Part shown: piece by piece, positions 11,437 to 24,392 of the stretch
Layout: each line of letters begins with the position of its first letter
Numbering within the stretch: the first letter of the stretch is position 1
Assembly (NCBI GenBank): GCA_034359265.1
Contig: CP136898.1
Span: 55,293,501 to 55,357,500 of the forward strand
Direction: 5' to 3'
Source: Canna indica
Taxonomy: Eukaryota; Streptophyta; Magnoliopsida; Zingiberales; Cannaceae
DNA: 64,000 nucleotides
The notes under the pieces: generated by a model
The model's database searches: none
The model's input: the letters and a program-made list of their open reading frames with translations, nothing else
Told to the model about the DNA's origin: nothing
Translations under genes and position numbers: made by a program

Positions 11437-14127
11437 TGAACCCATCTCACCCAAAGTGAGTCCTTCTTAGATGCAATGGCCCATATGTATCTCATCATAC
11501 ATGCTTGATTCAGCTTCCTGATATTTCTCAGCCCCAAGCCACCCTTTTCTTTTGGTTTGCACACGGACAACCAGGCTATCCGTTGGTTACACTTGAGCGA
11601 TCGACCAGACCAAAGGAACCGGGCCAAGAGCTGCTCAATACGAATAATAACCTGTTGAGGGAGAGAAAAGGAAGAGCACCAATATAATATCTTTCCCATC
11701 AGAACAGATTTGATAAGCTCCAAACGACCTGCAAAAGAGAGACATTTACTAGTCCATCCATTGATTTGTGATGCAATGCTATCCATCAGGGGCTGGCAGT
11801 CCTGGAAAGATGGCCTAGTCGATAGTAGAGGAATCCCCAAGTATCGAACTGGTAGAGAACCAAAAGGCATGTCCAACACCGTAGCAATAGAAGCCCTCAA
11901 CTCCGGGGATGTACCAGAGATGTATAAGTGAGATTTCAAGTTGCTCGTACGCAGTCCGAAAACTTGGTGAAAGTGCTCTAGGCAATCCTTTAAAGTTGTG
12001 GCTGACATAATATCTGCTTTAGAGAATAAAAATAGATCATCAGCAAAGGACAGATGGGTAACAAGTGGAGTGAGGCACCTATGGTGGGGCGTAAGCCATC
12101 CAGATGCAACTTGATCATCCAATAGGTCCGAAAAATACTGCATAGCAAGGATAAACAGATAAGGAGCCATGGGACAGCCCTGACGGAGACTTCTGCTACT
12201 CTGAAAGAAACCACAACTAGTGTCGTTCATGTTTATTGTAAATTTGGGATTGGAGATGCATGCTTTGACCCAGCTAATCATTATCCTAGGAAAGCCATAT
12301 TGTCTCATTAGTTCAAGCAAGAAATCCCATCTGACTGAATCGTAAGCTTTATGAAGATCGATCTTGACAGCCATTCTAGGTGACCCTCGCTGCAAGTGAT
12401 ACCCTGTCATAAGCTCATGGCATAGAGCAATGTTTTCATGAATAAGACGGCCTTTCAGAAAAGCATGCTGGTTGGGACCAATGAATTCACCCAATACCTT
12501 CTGCAACCTGTTTGCAATGATTTTAGAGATAAATCAATAAATTATCTTACATACCGATATAGGGCGTTTATCTGCAAACGAATCAGGGTGCTTCTTCTTT
12601 GCCACTAATGTTATTGAAGTGATGTTGAGTTTCTGAAGAAGGAATTTGGAATAAAAAAAACTCTGGATAGCTCTAATGACATCTTGCCCAAGAATTTCCC
12701 ACGTGACCACAAAGAATTCTTTGGTAAAACCATCAATTTCTGGAGCTTTGTTATTAGGCGATTGCTGAATAGCATCCAGGATCTCTTGAACGAGGATTGG
12801 CTTTCCCAGTAGTTCAATACTTTCTTGCTTCAATCTTCTATGAATCTTGAGCCTCGAGAAATCTACAGGATCAAATGGAGCATTAAACAAGTTTGTAAAG
12901 AAAGTCCCCGCTTCCTGATTCACCCGATCACCGTATACCCGCTGCCCCAAATCGTTCACAATAGAGTGGATAGCATTTTTGTGGCATCTCTGCTTAAAGG
13001 CTCGGTAGAAATACTTAGAATTGGAATCCCCAAGTTTGAGTCATTGGACTCTAGATTTCTGCTCCAGGCTTGCTTCTTCATCATTCAAAAAAGACTGAAG
13101 CCGCCCCCCTCAGTTCTCTTTCCTCCATGTGTAAGATGTTATCAAGTGGACACTGCTGAATTTGAGTCTGTAGGACCTCCAGGTGCTCTACTAATTTCCT
13201 CTTCTCCGTAGTGTCTCGGATGTGATTTTTAAAGGCCCACTGTTTGAGGGACCGCTTGGTAAGCTTAAGCTTTTGAACCAGAGAGAACATAGGTGAAGGT
13301 CTTCTACCATCTCTACAGATTACCGGCTGATCCCAAGCCTCTTTAACTACACTCAGAAAATCATATTTATGGATCCACTGATTAAAGAACTTGAATGGAC
13401 ATTTTCTTCGCTCGGGTTCCTGACATCGGAGTAAAGCAAGAGAGTGATCAGATATCCTCGGGTTATGGAAGACTGCCTCACTGTCAGGGTATAAGGAGAG
13501 CCAATCTGCATTCACTAGCACCCTATCCAACTTGCACATTATCCTGCTAGAGCCAATCTGGTTATTAGTCCAAGTGAATTTGCATCCTGTCCATTTAAGA
13601 TCAGAGATCTCTAAATTGTCCAGGCAATCTTCTATCTGAGTAGCAGCCGATGAAGGAAAGTGTCGGCCCCCAACTTTCTCCAGAGAATTAAATACGGTGT
13701 TGAAATCGCCCATGACAACCCAAGGACCATAAACTAAGGGCCGAAGGCCACTCAGTTGATCCCACATTCGTCGTCTGTCTTGCTCTTCATTCCTCCCATA
13801 AACCGCAGTGAAGAAAAATGAGATATCAGAGCTAAACACCGTAGCCTTACCAAATATATACTGATCTGATTCTGATATAATGTGATAATCCATCACTGTA
13901 GGATCCCAAGCTAAACAAATACGCCCATTTGATGCTGAGCTATGATTAAAAAAGTACTTCCATCCTCCTGTAACAGACTGGATAATTTGAGAAGCTCTAG
14001 TACATTTCACCTTTATTTCAAGAAGCCAAATTGAGCCAAGATTATTTAGATTAATACTGCTACGCACTGCGGCTCGTCGTGACTAAGAATTTAATCCTCG
14101 CACGTTCCATGAAGCTATGCTAATCAT
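11437..14127 (-). pseudogene. LINE B2 ORF2, endonuclease plus RT, broken
   Basis: ORF2 starts at ATG 14127 (MISIASWNVRGLN). An early TAG interrupts it where LINE B3 has a Ser codon. The endonuclease domain then reads on from about 14067, with GDFN and SDHS motifs visible, down to a frameshift near 13085. After further shifts near 12960 and 12530, the reverse transcriptase is readable from 12506 to 11437: KIDLHKAYDSVRWDF, LRQGCPMAPYLF and FADDL. One residue in motif B differs (SRSLRQGC, where other copies have SRGLRQGC). The 3' part of the gene is lost at the junction with the satellite. It is non-functional. Confidence 0.88.
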
Positions 14128-14176
14128 GAGGAAGAATAGAGGAGGGTGCTCGGCCCCCTTTATCAAGATTGATCCC

Positions 14177-15630
14177 CTACTTAGCACTTCCACAAAGAGA
14201 ATACATAATATTTGGCTCTGCACATTCTCCATCATCAAGGACCTGAAAAAAATTCCTTGTCTCTAGCAGTCCATCATTTTGATTATCAGTACGCTGAGCC
14301 ACCTCAAATACCTTACTCTTACCGGTAGAGCTTTTCGGCGGAATCACTGATGCCCGCATCTGACCAACAGTCATCTGGCGATCATCTAAAGAACCCCGAG
14401 GCCGCTTTTCAAGCTCATGCTTCCTGCTGGGTTCTCCCTTTTCATACCGTGTCAGCCCATAGCTTTTCTGATGCGGTACCTCAGCCACATGGCGGTGAGT
14501 GTCCTGCTTCTTAGGAACCCATTTAGATGTCAACTTTTTGGCTAAGGAGGGGCACTTATTTGCAGAGTGGCCAAAAGAAGAGCAGTTTGAACATCTACTT
14601 GGCTGCCATTCATATTCCAGATGGATCTCATACTTCTCATTCCTCACTATGAAGCTAAGGCTGTCAGGAAGGCCTGCTCCAACCTCCATCTCAATGCAAA
14701 TGCGGGCATACCCTATACGACTCTTAGTAGCTGTAGGATTGTCCATGTAAAGGGGCTTACCAACTCGACTCATAACCTTTCCAATAATAGAAGCACTCCA
14801 GAATTCCAATGGAAGATCATGAATTTTAACCCATAAGGGGATGGAAGACAATGATTCCCTCACAAGCTTCATACCAGGTGACCATCTTTTAAGCAGTAAT
14901 ATCTTACCTTGGACAAACCAAGGTCCCCCTTCTAAGGCTGAGAGCATATCCTCCTCTTGAGCAAATATGAAGATGAGAAAACCACTGGGGAGGGAGAATG
15001 TCTCTAGAGCACCTTTTGGACGCCACAACATTAATGTTCTTTCTCTGATGGTAGGGAAAAAAGGCTTAGCACCAATAAAATGGCCAACTAACGCATATCG
15101 CCAGTGATCAACCCCAGCATCGAGCTCCTCATCGGACACATCAACTACAAACTCTCCCTCTTGAAAGGTGGGCTCTTCAAACTTCAATGAGCAATCGGCT
15201 TGCGCCACGGGCGATGAAAACAATGAAGACCATGGCCTTGGGGCGGCCGACATATCCTGAATCTCAGTCGAAGCTCGAAGCTTACCTCCAATATCTGAAA
15301 GCTTACCCCTCATTTCTGTCCATCCTCCTTATCTAACACACCGCTCAAACTGGTTAGGCAGGCCTCCCCTTGAGGATCCCCAGAATCACAAACATCCACA
15401 ACAGCATTGCATTCCTGCGAGATGGCCCGAGCTTTCATATGTGGTGGAGACACGGATTCCTCACATGAAGCTTCAATCACCTTAGCATTACAATCCTGAA
15501 CATCCAAAAGAACATCTGAGGGGACACCGGATACATCTCCTCCCATGCCATCGACCCTCTGGGTTGGCGAGGCAATCACGATCCTCCCACCTCGACGAGC
15601 ACCCCTCGCCGACTTAGAATTCCGAGCCAT
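14177..15630 (-). pseudogene. LINE B2 ORF1 (DUF4283-like and CCHC zinc knuckle), frameshifted
   Basis: RNA-binding ORF1 protein of a plant L1. The likely start is ATG 15630 (MARNSKSARGARR), matching the start context of LINE B3 ORF1. The frame meets a TGA at 15310-15312 and resumes one base over (15313 down to 14177), so one indel separates the halves. The second half has the DUF4283-like domain and a CCHC knuckle, CSNCSSFGHSANKC. It ends with TAG where LINE B3 has TGG, so this ORF1 stops 50 bp before the ORF2 start instead of overlapping it. Confidence 0.87.
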
Positions 15631-16738
15631 GAATAAGAGCGATGCACGAGCAGCTGCTAGCACCCCAGCGGAAGACCCAGAGTTCGCCACGGTATCTAGC
15701 AACAATCACAGAATAGAAGCAACAGCCAAGATATTACAGTAAAATAAAATACCACAGCCCCGGCAAACACAAATGAGTGATCAGACCGCTGCCAGAGAAT
15801 TCAACACAGAAAAAAACTCTGCTTGCCAAAGAACAGCCTATTCACCAGATTGCACGAATCAGCAAGAATCACGATAAGCAAACGATCCAAATCTCAGCAA
15901 ATGACCCAGATAGCTGATACAAAAACGCAGCCCAAGAGCCAATCACAACGCTGATAACCGCAGGAAGAGGCAGGATGAAGAACTCAGCCTTCAGGAGGAA
16001 GAGAACCCCGGAAACCACACCACCACAAGAGCCAATTCACTGCACAATGATAGAGAAGGCCCCGCAATGAACAGCACCCAAGGATCGCCGGAAGATGCCC
16101 ACCGCAGCAAACAAGACGATGGGAAATTCACAGCAAAGCAGCCGAAGGAGAGACCACCGCCCAGAAAAAACAAAGCCCCTCCACCAAGCCCCAGCCGCCG
16201 GACAGATGAAGAAACCGGAGACAGCAATCCGCTACGCCAAAGAGAGAATAATTCCGACGAGAATAGCCCACAGGAACCACGCCGGAAGGGCAAAAAAGAC
16301 GCAAGATAACCTAGGTTTTAAAGAACCCTAGATTCGCAAACCGCCACCGCACAACGCCTCCCGTCTGCCGACAACCACCGCCCAAGATCTACACCGCCTC
16401 TTCGCCTCGCCCAAGCCCCGCCGGAGAGGAGCCACCCGCGGAAGAGACGAGTGCCGGAGCAGGAAGGCTCGCGGCGATCGGGATACGCAAGGGCGAAAGG
16501 ATATCCCAATCGCCCAAACTTCTTCCCAGAATACCCACAATTCTTCCACTGGGGGTAAAAAGATGTTCCCAATCAGGACACCTGGAAGCCCAGTCGGGTA
16601 AACATCTTCCCACCCGAGCCAAATCTTCTCCCAAACCACTCAAACCCCAAACCCCTTCCCGAAATACCCCTCCACACGCCAAAATAAACCTATGCTACTT
16701 CCCAGTCGCCACGAGAGCTGCTGCGCACGCCAAAATCT
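15631..16738 (-). other. LINE B2 5' untranslated region
   Basis: About 1.1 kb upstream of ORF1. It is GC-rich on its left and centre and pyrimidine-rich on the sense strand. Overlapping open frames on both strands reflect composition and match no family I recognise. Plant LINE 5'UTRs carry an internal promoter; I cannot point to a specific motif. It ends at the satellite near 16738. LINE B3 keeps only about 190 bp of this region. Confidence 0.7.
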
Positions 16739-19700
16739 CTCCTCAACTTTCTAAACCAAGTTATGAACTTTCCGAATTAAGATCCCAACTTTCAAAATCA
16801 AGTTCCCAACTTTTCGATCCAAGTTCCAATCCTTCGAAACCAAGTTCCCAACATTCGGAACCTAGTTCCCAACTTTCAGAATCGACTTCCCAACTTTTCG
16901 AACCAAGTTCCGAACTTTTGAAACCAAGTTCCTAAATTTTGGAACAAAGTTCCCTACATTCGAAATCAAGTTCTCATCTTTCGAAACCAAGTACCCAATT
17001 TTCAAAGCCAAGTTTTCAACTTTTGAAATCAAGTTTCCAACTTTCCAAACCAAGTTCCCAACTTTTGAAATCAAATTCCCAACTTTTCGAACCAAGTTCC
17101 CAACAATCGGAACCTAATTCCCAACTTTCAAAACCAAGTTCCTAACTTTTCTAACAAAGTTCCCAACTTTCGGAACTAAGTTCCCTACTTTCGGAACGAA
17201 GATCCCAACTTTCAAAATCAAGTTCCCAACTTTTCGAACCAAGTTCCCAACTTTCTGAACCAAGTTCCCACCTTTCCGAACCTTGTTCCAAACATTCCGA
17301 ACCTAGTTCTCAACTATCGTAACAAAGATCCCAACTTTTGTAACCAATTCCCAACTTTTGGAACCACGATCCCAATATTTGAAACGAAGTTCCCTACTTT
17401 TGGAACCCAGTTCCGAACATTCCAAACCAAGTTTCGAACTTTTCGAACTAAATTACCAACTTTCTGAACCAAGTTTCAAACTTTCGTAATCAAGTTCCCA
17501 ACTTTCGAAACCAAGTTTCTAACTTTCGGGACCACGTTCCCAACTTTCGGAACAATTTCCCTACTTTCTGAACCAAGTTCCCAACTTCCCGATCCAAGTT
17601 CCAAACTTTTCGAACCAATTTTCCAACTTTCTAAACCAAGTTCCGAACTTTCGAAACCAAGTTCCGAACTTTAGAAACCAAGTTCCGAACTTTAGAAACC
17701 AAGTTCTCAACTTTCGGAACCAAGTTCCCAACTTTCGAAATCAAGTTTCCAACTTTCCGAACCAAGTTCCCAACTTTCGGAACCAAGATCCCAACTTTCC
17801 AAAAAAAAAATCCAACTTTTCGAACCAAGTTTTCGACTTTCATAACATAGTTTTCAACTTTCAGAACCTAGTTTCCAACTTTCGAAACCAAGTTATGAAC
17901 TTTCAGAATCATGTTCCCAACTTTCTGAATCAATTTCCGAACATTCTTAACCATGTTTCCAACTTAATAAACCAAGTTCCCAACTTTCGAAACCAAATTC
18001 CCAACTTTCGGAACCAATTTCCAAACTTTCGGACCCAAGTTCCCAATTTTCAGAACCTAGTTTCCAACTTTTCGGACCAAGTTCCCAACTTTCTGAACTA
18101 GGTTTCGATCTTTCCGAACCAAGTTCCCAACTTTTGGAACCAAGTTTTCATATTTCGGAACCAAGTTTTCAACTTTCCGACCCAAATTTCCAACTTTCTC
18201 ACCCAAGTTTTGAGCTTTTTCCGAACCAAGTTCTGAATTTTTCGAACCAAGTTTCGAAATTTCCGAACCAACTTTCGAACATTCCGAACCAAGTTCCCGA
18301 CTTTTGTAACCAAGTTCCCAACTTTCAGAACTAAGTTCCGAAATTTTAGAACCAAGTTTGGAACTTTCGGAACCAAGTTTCTAATTTTCGGAACCTTGTT
18401 CCCAACTTTCGGAACCAAGATCTCAACTTTCAAAACTAAGTTCCCAACTCTTGGACCCAAGTTTCGAACTTTCGGAACCAGGTTCCCAACTTTCAGAACC
18501 AAGTTCTGAACTTTCTGAAAAGTTCCAAACTTTTTGAACCACTCTCCCAACTTTCAGAACTAACTTTCGAATTTTTGAAACCAAGTTTCCTACTTCCGGA
18601 ACTAATTTCCCATCTTTCGGAACCATGCTCCCAACTTTCGGAACAAAAGTCCCAACTTTCCAAAAAAATTCCCAACTCTTCGACCCAAGTTTCGAACTTT
18701 CGGAACCAAGTTCCCAACTTTCAGAACCAAGTTCTGAACTTTCCGAAACAAGTTCCAAACTTTTCGAACCACTCTCCCAACTATCATAACCTAGTTCCCA
18801 ACTTTCAGAACTAACTTTCAAATTTTCGGAACCAAGTTTCCTACTTCCGGAACTAATTTCCCATCTTTCGAATCAAGTTCCCAACTTTTGGAACCATGTT
18901 CCGAACTTTCTTAATCAATTTCTGAACATTCTTAACCAAGTTCCCAACTTTCGGAACTAAGTTCCCAACTTTCGGAACCAAGTTCCCAACTTTGTCAACT
19001 AAGTTTCGATCTTTCCGAACCAAGTTCCCAACTTTTAGAACCAAGTTTTAAAATTTCGAAACCAGATTTCAAACTTTTCGAACCAAGTTTCCCACTTTCT
19101 CACCTAATGAAATTCCCAACTTTCGGAACCAAGATCCCAACTTTCGTAACCAAGTTTCCAACTTTTCGAACAAAGTTCCCAACTTTCGGAACTAGATTCA
19201 CAACTTCCGGAACCAATTTCCCAACTTTCAGAACTAAGTTCTGAAATTTCCGAATCAAGTTCCCAACTTTCAGAACCATGTTCCAATCTTTCGGAACCAA
19301 GTTTCGAACTTTCGGATCCAAGATCCTAACTTGCAAAACCAAGTACCCAACTTTCTAAACCAAGTACTGAACTTTCCGAACCAACTTTCGAACTTTTGGA
19401 ACCAAGTTCTCAACTTTCGGAGCAAAGTTTCGAACTTTCGGGACCAACTTCTCAACTCTCGAAACCAAGTTCCCAACTTTCGGAATAAAGTTCTCAACTT
19501 TCAGAACCCAGTTCCCAACTTTTGTAACCAAGTTCCCAACTTTCAGAATCAAGTTCTGAACTTTATGAAATAATTTCCAAACTTTTTGAACCACTCTCCC
19601 AACTTTTATAACCTAGTTCCCAACTTTCCCAATCAAGTTCCGAAATTTCTGAACTAAGTTCTCAATTTTCTGAACTAAGTTTCGAAATTTCCGAACCAAC

Positions 19701-22700
19701 TTTTGAACATTCCGAACCAAGTTCCCAACTTTCGGAACCAAGTTCCCAACTTTCGGAAACAAGATCCCAACTTTCGGAACAAAGTTCCTAACTTTCAGAG
19801 CTAAGTTCACAATTTACGGAACCAAGTTTTCAATTTTCAGAACCAAGTTCTGAAATTTTCGAACCAAGTTCTGAATTTTTCGAACCAAGTTTCAAAGTTT
19901 CCGAACCAACTTTCGAACATTCCGAACCAAGTTCTCAACTTTCGTTACCAAGTTCCCAACTTTCGGAACTAAGTTCCGAAATTTTAGAACCAAGTTTGAA
20001 ACTTTCGAAACCAAGTTTCTAATTTTCGGAACTATGTTCCATCTTTTGGAACCAAGATCCCAACTTTCAAAGCAAAGTTTCCAACTTTTGGACCCAAGTT
20101 TCAACTTTCGGAACCAAGGTCCCAACTTTACAAAAAAAAATCCCACTTTTCAAATCAAGTTCCCAACTTTCGGAACCAAGTTCCCGACTTTCGTGACTTA
20201 GTTTCCAACTTTCAAAACCTAGTTCGGAACTTTCGGAACCAAGTTAAGAACTTTCATAATCATGTTCCCAACTTTCTGAATCAATTTCCGAACATTCTTA
20301 ACCAAGTTCCCAACTTTCGGAACTAAGTTCCCAACTTTCGGAACCAACTTTCCAACTTTCAGAACCAAGTTCTCAACTTTCGGGACCAAGTTCCCAACTT
20401 TCGGAACCAACTTCCCAACTTTCGGACCCAAGTTCCCAACTTTCAGAACCTAGTTCCCAACTTTTCGGACCAAGTTCCCAACTTTGTGAACTAAGTTTCG
20501 ATCTTTGCGAACCAAGTTCCCAACTTTTAGAACCAAGTTTTTAAATTTCGAAACCAAATTTCCAACTTTTCGAACCAAGTTTTCAACTATCTCACCCAAG
20601 CTCTAAACTTTCCCAATGAAATTCCCAACTGTCGGAACCAAGATCCCAACTTTCGTAAACAATTTCCCAATCTTTCGAATAAAGTTCCCAACCTTCCGAA
20701 TAAAGTTCCCAACTTTCGGAACTAAGTTCACAACTTCCCGAACCAATTTCCCAATTTTCAGAACCGAGTTCCGAAATTTCCGAACCAAGTTCTCAATTTT
20801 TCGAACCAAGTTTCGAAATTTCCGAACCAACTTTTGAACATTCCGAACCAAGTTCCCAACTTTCGGAACCAAGTTCCCAACTTTCGGAAACAAGATCCCA
20901 ACTTTCGGAACCAAGTTACCAACTTTTCGAACAAAATTCCTAACTTTGAGAGCTAAGTTCACAACTTAAGAAACCAAGTTTCCAATTTTCAGAACCAAGT
21001 TCTGAAATATCCGAACCAAGTTCTGAATTTTTCGACCCAAGTTTCGAAGTTTCCGAACCAACTTTCGAACATTCCGAACCAAGTTCCCAACTTTCGTAAC
21101 CAAGTTCCAAACTTTCGAAACCAACTTTCTACTTTTCGGAACTATGTTCCATCTTTTGGAACCAAGATCCCAACTTTCAAAGCAAAGTTCCCAACTTTTG
21201 GACCCATGTTTCGAACTTTCGGAACCAAGGTCCCAACTTTCCAAAAAAAATTCTCACTTTTCAAACCAAGTTCCCAACTTTCGGAACTAAGTTCCCGACT
21301 TTCGTGACTTAGTTTCCAACATTCAGAACCTAGTTCGCAACTTTCGGAACCAAGTTAAGAACTTTCATAACCATGTTCGCAACTTTCTGAATCAATTTCC
21401 GAATATTCTTAACCAAGTTCCCAACTTTCGGAACCAACTTCCCAACTTTCGGAACCAAGTTCCCAACTTTCAGAATCTAGTTCCCAACTTTTCGGACCAA
21501 GTTCCCAACTTTGTGAACAAAGTTTCGATCTTTGCGAACCAAGTTCCCAACTTTTAGAACCAAGTTTTCAAATTTCGGAACCAAATTTCCAACTTTTCGA
21601 ACCAAGTTTCCAACTTTCTCATCCAAGTTCTGAACTTCCCCAATGAAATTCCCAACTTTCGGAACCAAGATCCCAACTTTCGTAAACAAGTTCCCAACTT
21701 TTCGAATAAAGTTCCCAACTTTTCGAATAAAGTTCCCAACTTTCGAAACTAAGTTCACAACTTTCGGAACCAATTTCCCAACTTTCAGAACCAAGTTCCG
21801 AAATTTCCGAACCAGGTTCTCAATTTTTCGAACCAACTTTTGAACATTCCGAACCAAGTTCCCAACTTTCGGAACCAAGTTCCCAACTTTCGGAACCAAG
21901 TTCCCAACTTTCGGAACCAAGTTCCCAACTTTCGAAAACAGGATCCCAACTTTCGGAACCAAGTTCCTAACTTTTCAAACAAAGTTCCTAACTTTCAGAA
22001 CTAAGTTCACAACTTACGGAACCAAGTTTCCAATTTTCAGAACCAAGTTCTGAAATTTCCGAATCAAGTTCTGAATTTTTCGAACCAAATTTCGAAGTTT
22101 CCGAACCAACTTTCGAACATTGCGAACCGAGTTCCCAACTTTCGTAACCAAGTTCCCAACTTTTGAAACCAAGTTTCTAATTTTCGAAACTATGTTCCAT
22201 CTTTTGGAACCAAGATCCCAACTTTCAAAGCAAAGTTCCCAACTTTTGGACCCAAGTTTCGAACTTTCGGAACCAAGTTTCCAAATTTCGGAACCAAGAT
22301 CCCAACATTCAAAACCAAGTTCACAACTTTCATAACCATGTTTCTAATTTTTGGAACAAAGTTCCCAACTTTCAAAACCAGGTTTCGAACTTTCAAAACA
22401 ATGTTCCCAACTTTTGGAACCTAGTTCCCAACTTTTGGAACTAAGTTCCCAACTTTCGGAACCTAGTTCCCAACTTTCAAGACCAAGTTACCGATTTTCA
22501 GAACCAAGTTCCCAACTTTCGGAACCAAGATCCCAAGTTTCCAAACCAAGTTTCCTACTTTTAGAACCAAGTTCCCAACTTTCGGAATCAAGTTTTGAAC
22601 TTTTAGAACCATATTCCCAACTTTCTAAAATAAGTTCCATTCTTTTCGAACCAAGTTCCCAACTTTCGGAAACAAGTTCTCAACTTTCGGACCCAAGCTT

Positions 22701-24200
22701 CGAACAGTTGAAAGAAGTTCCCAACTTTCGAGACGAAGTTCCCAACTTTTGGAACCAAGTTCTCAACTTTCATATCCTAGTTCCCAACTCTTGCAACCAA
22801 ATTTCGATATTTCCGAACCAAGTTCTGAACTTTCCTAAACAAGATCCAAACTTTCGTAACCAAGATTCCAACAATAAGAACTAAGATCCAAACTTTCGGA
22901 ACCAAGTTCTCAACTTTCGAAATCAACATCCCTTCCAACTATCGAAACTATATTTCCAACTTTTCGTACCAAGTTTCCAACATTCTGAACCAAATTCCAA
23001 ACTTTTCGAACTAAATTCCAAACTTTCTGAACCAAGTTCCCAACTTTCAGACCCAAGTTTTGAACTTTCAAAACCAAGTTCACAATTTTCGAAAAAAAGT
23101 TTCCAACTTTTCGTACCAAGTTCCCAAATTTCATAATCAAGTTTCGAACTTTCTGAACGAAGTTTTGAACTTTCCGAACCAAGTTCCTAACTTTCGGACC
23201 CAAGTCTCGAACTTTCGGAACCAAGATCCCAAATTTTGAAACCAAGCTACCAACTTTTGGAACCATGTTCCCAACTTTAAGAACCTAGTTTCGAACTTTT
23301 GGAACCAAGCTCATAACTTATGGAACCAAGTTCTCAAATTTCGAAACCAAGCTCGCAACTTTCTGAACCATGTTTTGAACTTTCCCAACCAAGTTCTCAA
23401 CTTTCCCAACCAAATTCCAAACTTTTGGAACTAAGTTCCCAACTTTTGGACCCAACTTTCGAACTTTCGAAACCAATTTCCGAACTATCGGAACCAAGAT
23501 CCCAACTTTTGTAACCAAGTTCCAACTTTTTGAACAAAGTTCCCAAGTTTCGAAACTAAGTTCCCAAATTTCAGAACCTAGTTACCAATTTTCGTAACCA
23601 ATTTCTCAACTTTTGTAACCAAGTTCACAACTTTCTGAACTAAGATTCACAAATTTCTGAACTAAGATCTAAACTTTCGGAATCGAGTTCCCAACATTCA
23701 GAACCAAGTTCCACATCTTTCGGAATCAAGTTTCGAACTTTCGGATCGAAGATCATAACTTTCAAAACCAAGTTCCAAACTTTCAGAATCAAGTTTCCAA
23801 ATTTCTGAACCAAGTTTCGAACTTTTCGAACCAAGTTCCCAACTTTCGTAACCAAGTTCCCAATTTTCGGACCCAAGTTTTGAACTTTCAAAACCAAGTT
23901 CCCAACTTTCAGAACCAAGATCCCAATTTTTGAAACCAAGTTACCAACTTTCGAAACCAAGTTTCGATTTTTCTGAACCTAGCTCCCAACTTTCGGAACA
24001 AAGTTCTCAAATTTCGAAACCAAGTTCGCAACTTTCAGAACCAAGCTTCCAACTTTCAAAACCAAGTTTTAAACTTTTCCAACCAAGTTTCCAACTTTCA
24101 GAACCAAGTTCCCAACTTTTGGACCCAAGTTTCGAACTTTCGGAATCAAGTTCCCCTCTTTTGGAAGCAAGATCCCATCTTTCGTAACCAAGATCCCATC
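16739..24200 (+). repeat. 21-bp satellite array, block 4 (longest)
   Basis: 7.5 kb of uninterrupted satellite. Higher-order copies are visible. A segment with CCCAATGAAATTCCC recurs near 20610 and 21640, with a related copy near 19104. A run of ACTAACTTTCGAATTTTTG units near 18560 recurs near 18806 (about 246 bp apart). Near 17798 and 18660 short A-runs occur inside units without any LINE sequence. No gene or RNA is seen. Confidence 0.97.
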
Positions 24201-24392
24201 TGGTGTTTCCCTCCGGTTCTGTTGATCCGATAGATCCTGGCTTGGAGTGGTCCAGATTTGCTATTTTCTTCGGGTATTTTTTCTTCACTATTGTGTTCTT
24301 TCTCCTGCATTGGTGTGCTGCTGTTCGCTATTGTGGCGACTTCTCGGTCCCCTTCTCGATTTATTCTTGCTGCTCGTGCTTCACTTTCTCGC

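Larger units (their letters stand above)
11437..16738 (-). mobile_element. LINE B2, minus strand, 5'UTR present, 3' end missing
   Basis: An L1-type element read right to left: a GC-rich 5'UTR (16738 to about 15631), ORF1 (15630-14177) and ORF2 (14127 to 11437). It stops abruptly inside ORF2, after the equivalent of SLWVRWVH. The zf-RVT-like region, 3'UTR, hairpin and A tail are all absent. Since target-primed reverse transcription starts at the 3' end, a LINE lacking only its 3' end was probably cut by a later deletion or rearrangement. It is the only LINE body here that lies opposite to the satellite orientation. Confidence 0.9.

Noticed and set aside
15991..16682. ORFs on both strands in GC-rich sequence
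   Set aside because: This is the 5'UTR of LINE B2; the same compositional effect as in LINE A6, with no conserved protein.
17798..17812. Short A-runs in satellite as LINE tails
   Set aside because: They are 7-9 A inside otherwise regular units, without LINE end sequence, duplication or the AA/GTTC phase.
16739..24200. Dozens of open frames of 60-180 codons encoding KVGNLVP- or NQVPNFR-type heptads, on both strands, here and in all other satellite blocks
   Set aside because: They are translations of a 21-bp repeat that is open in all six frames; they start and stop at random unit variants and have no gene context.
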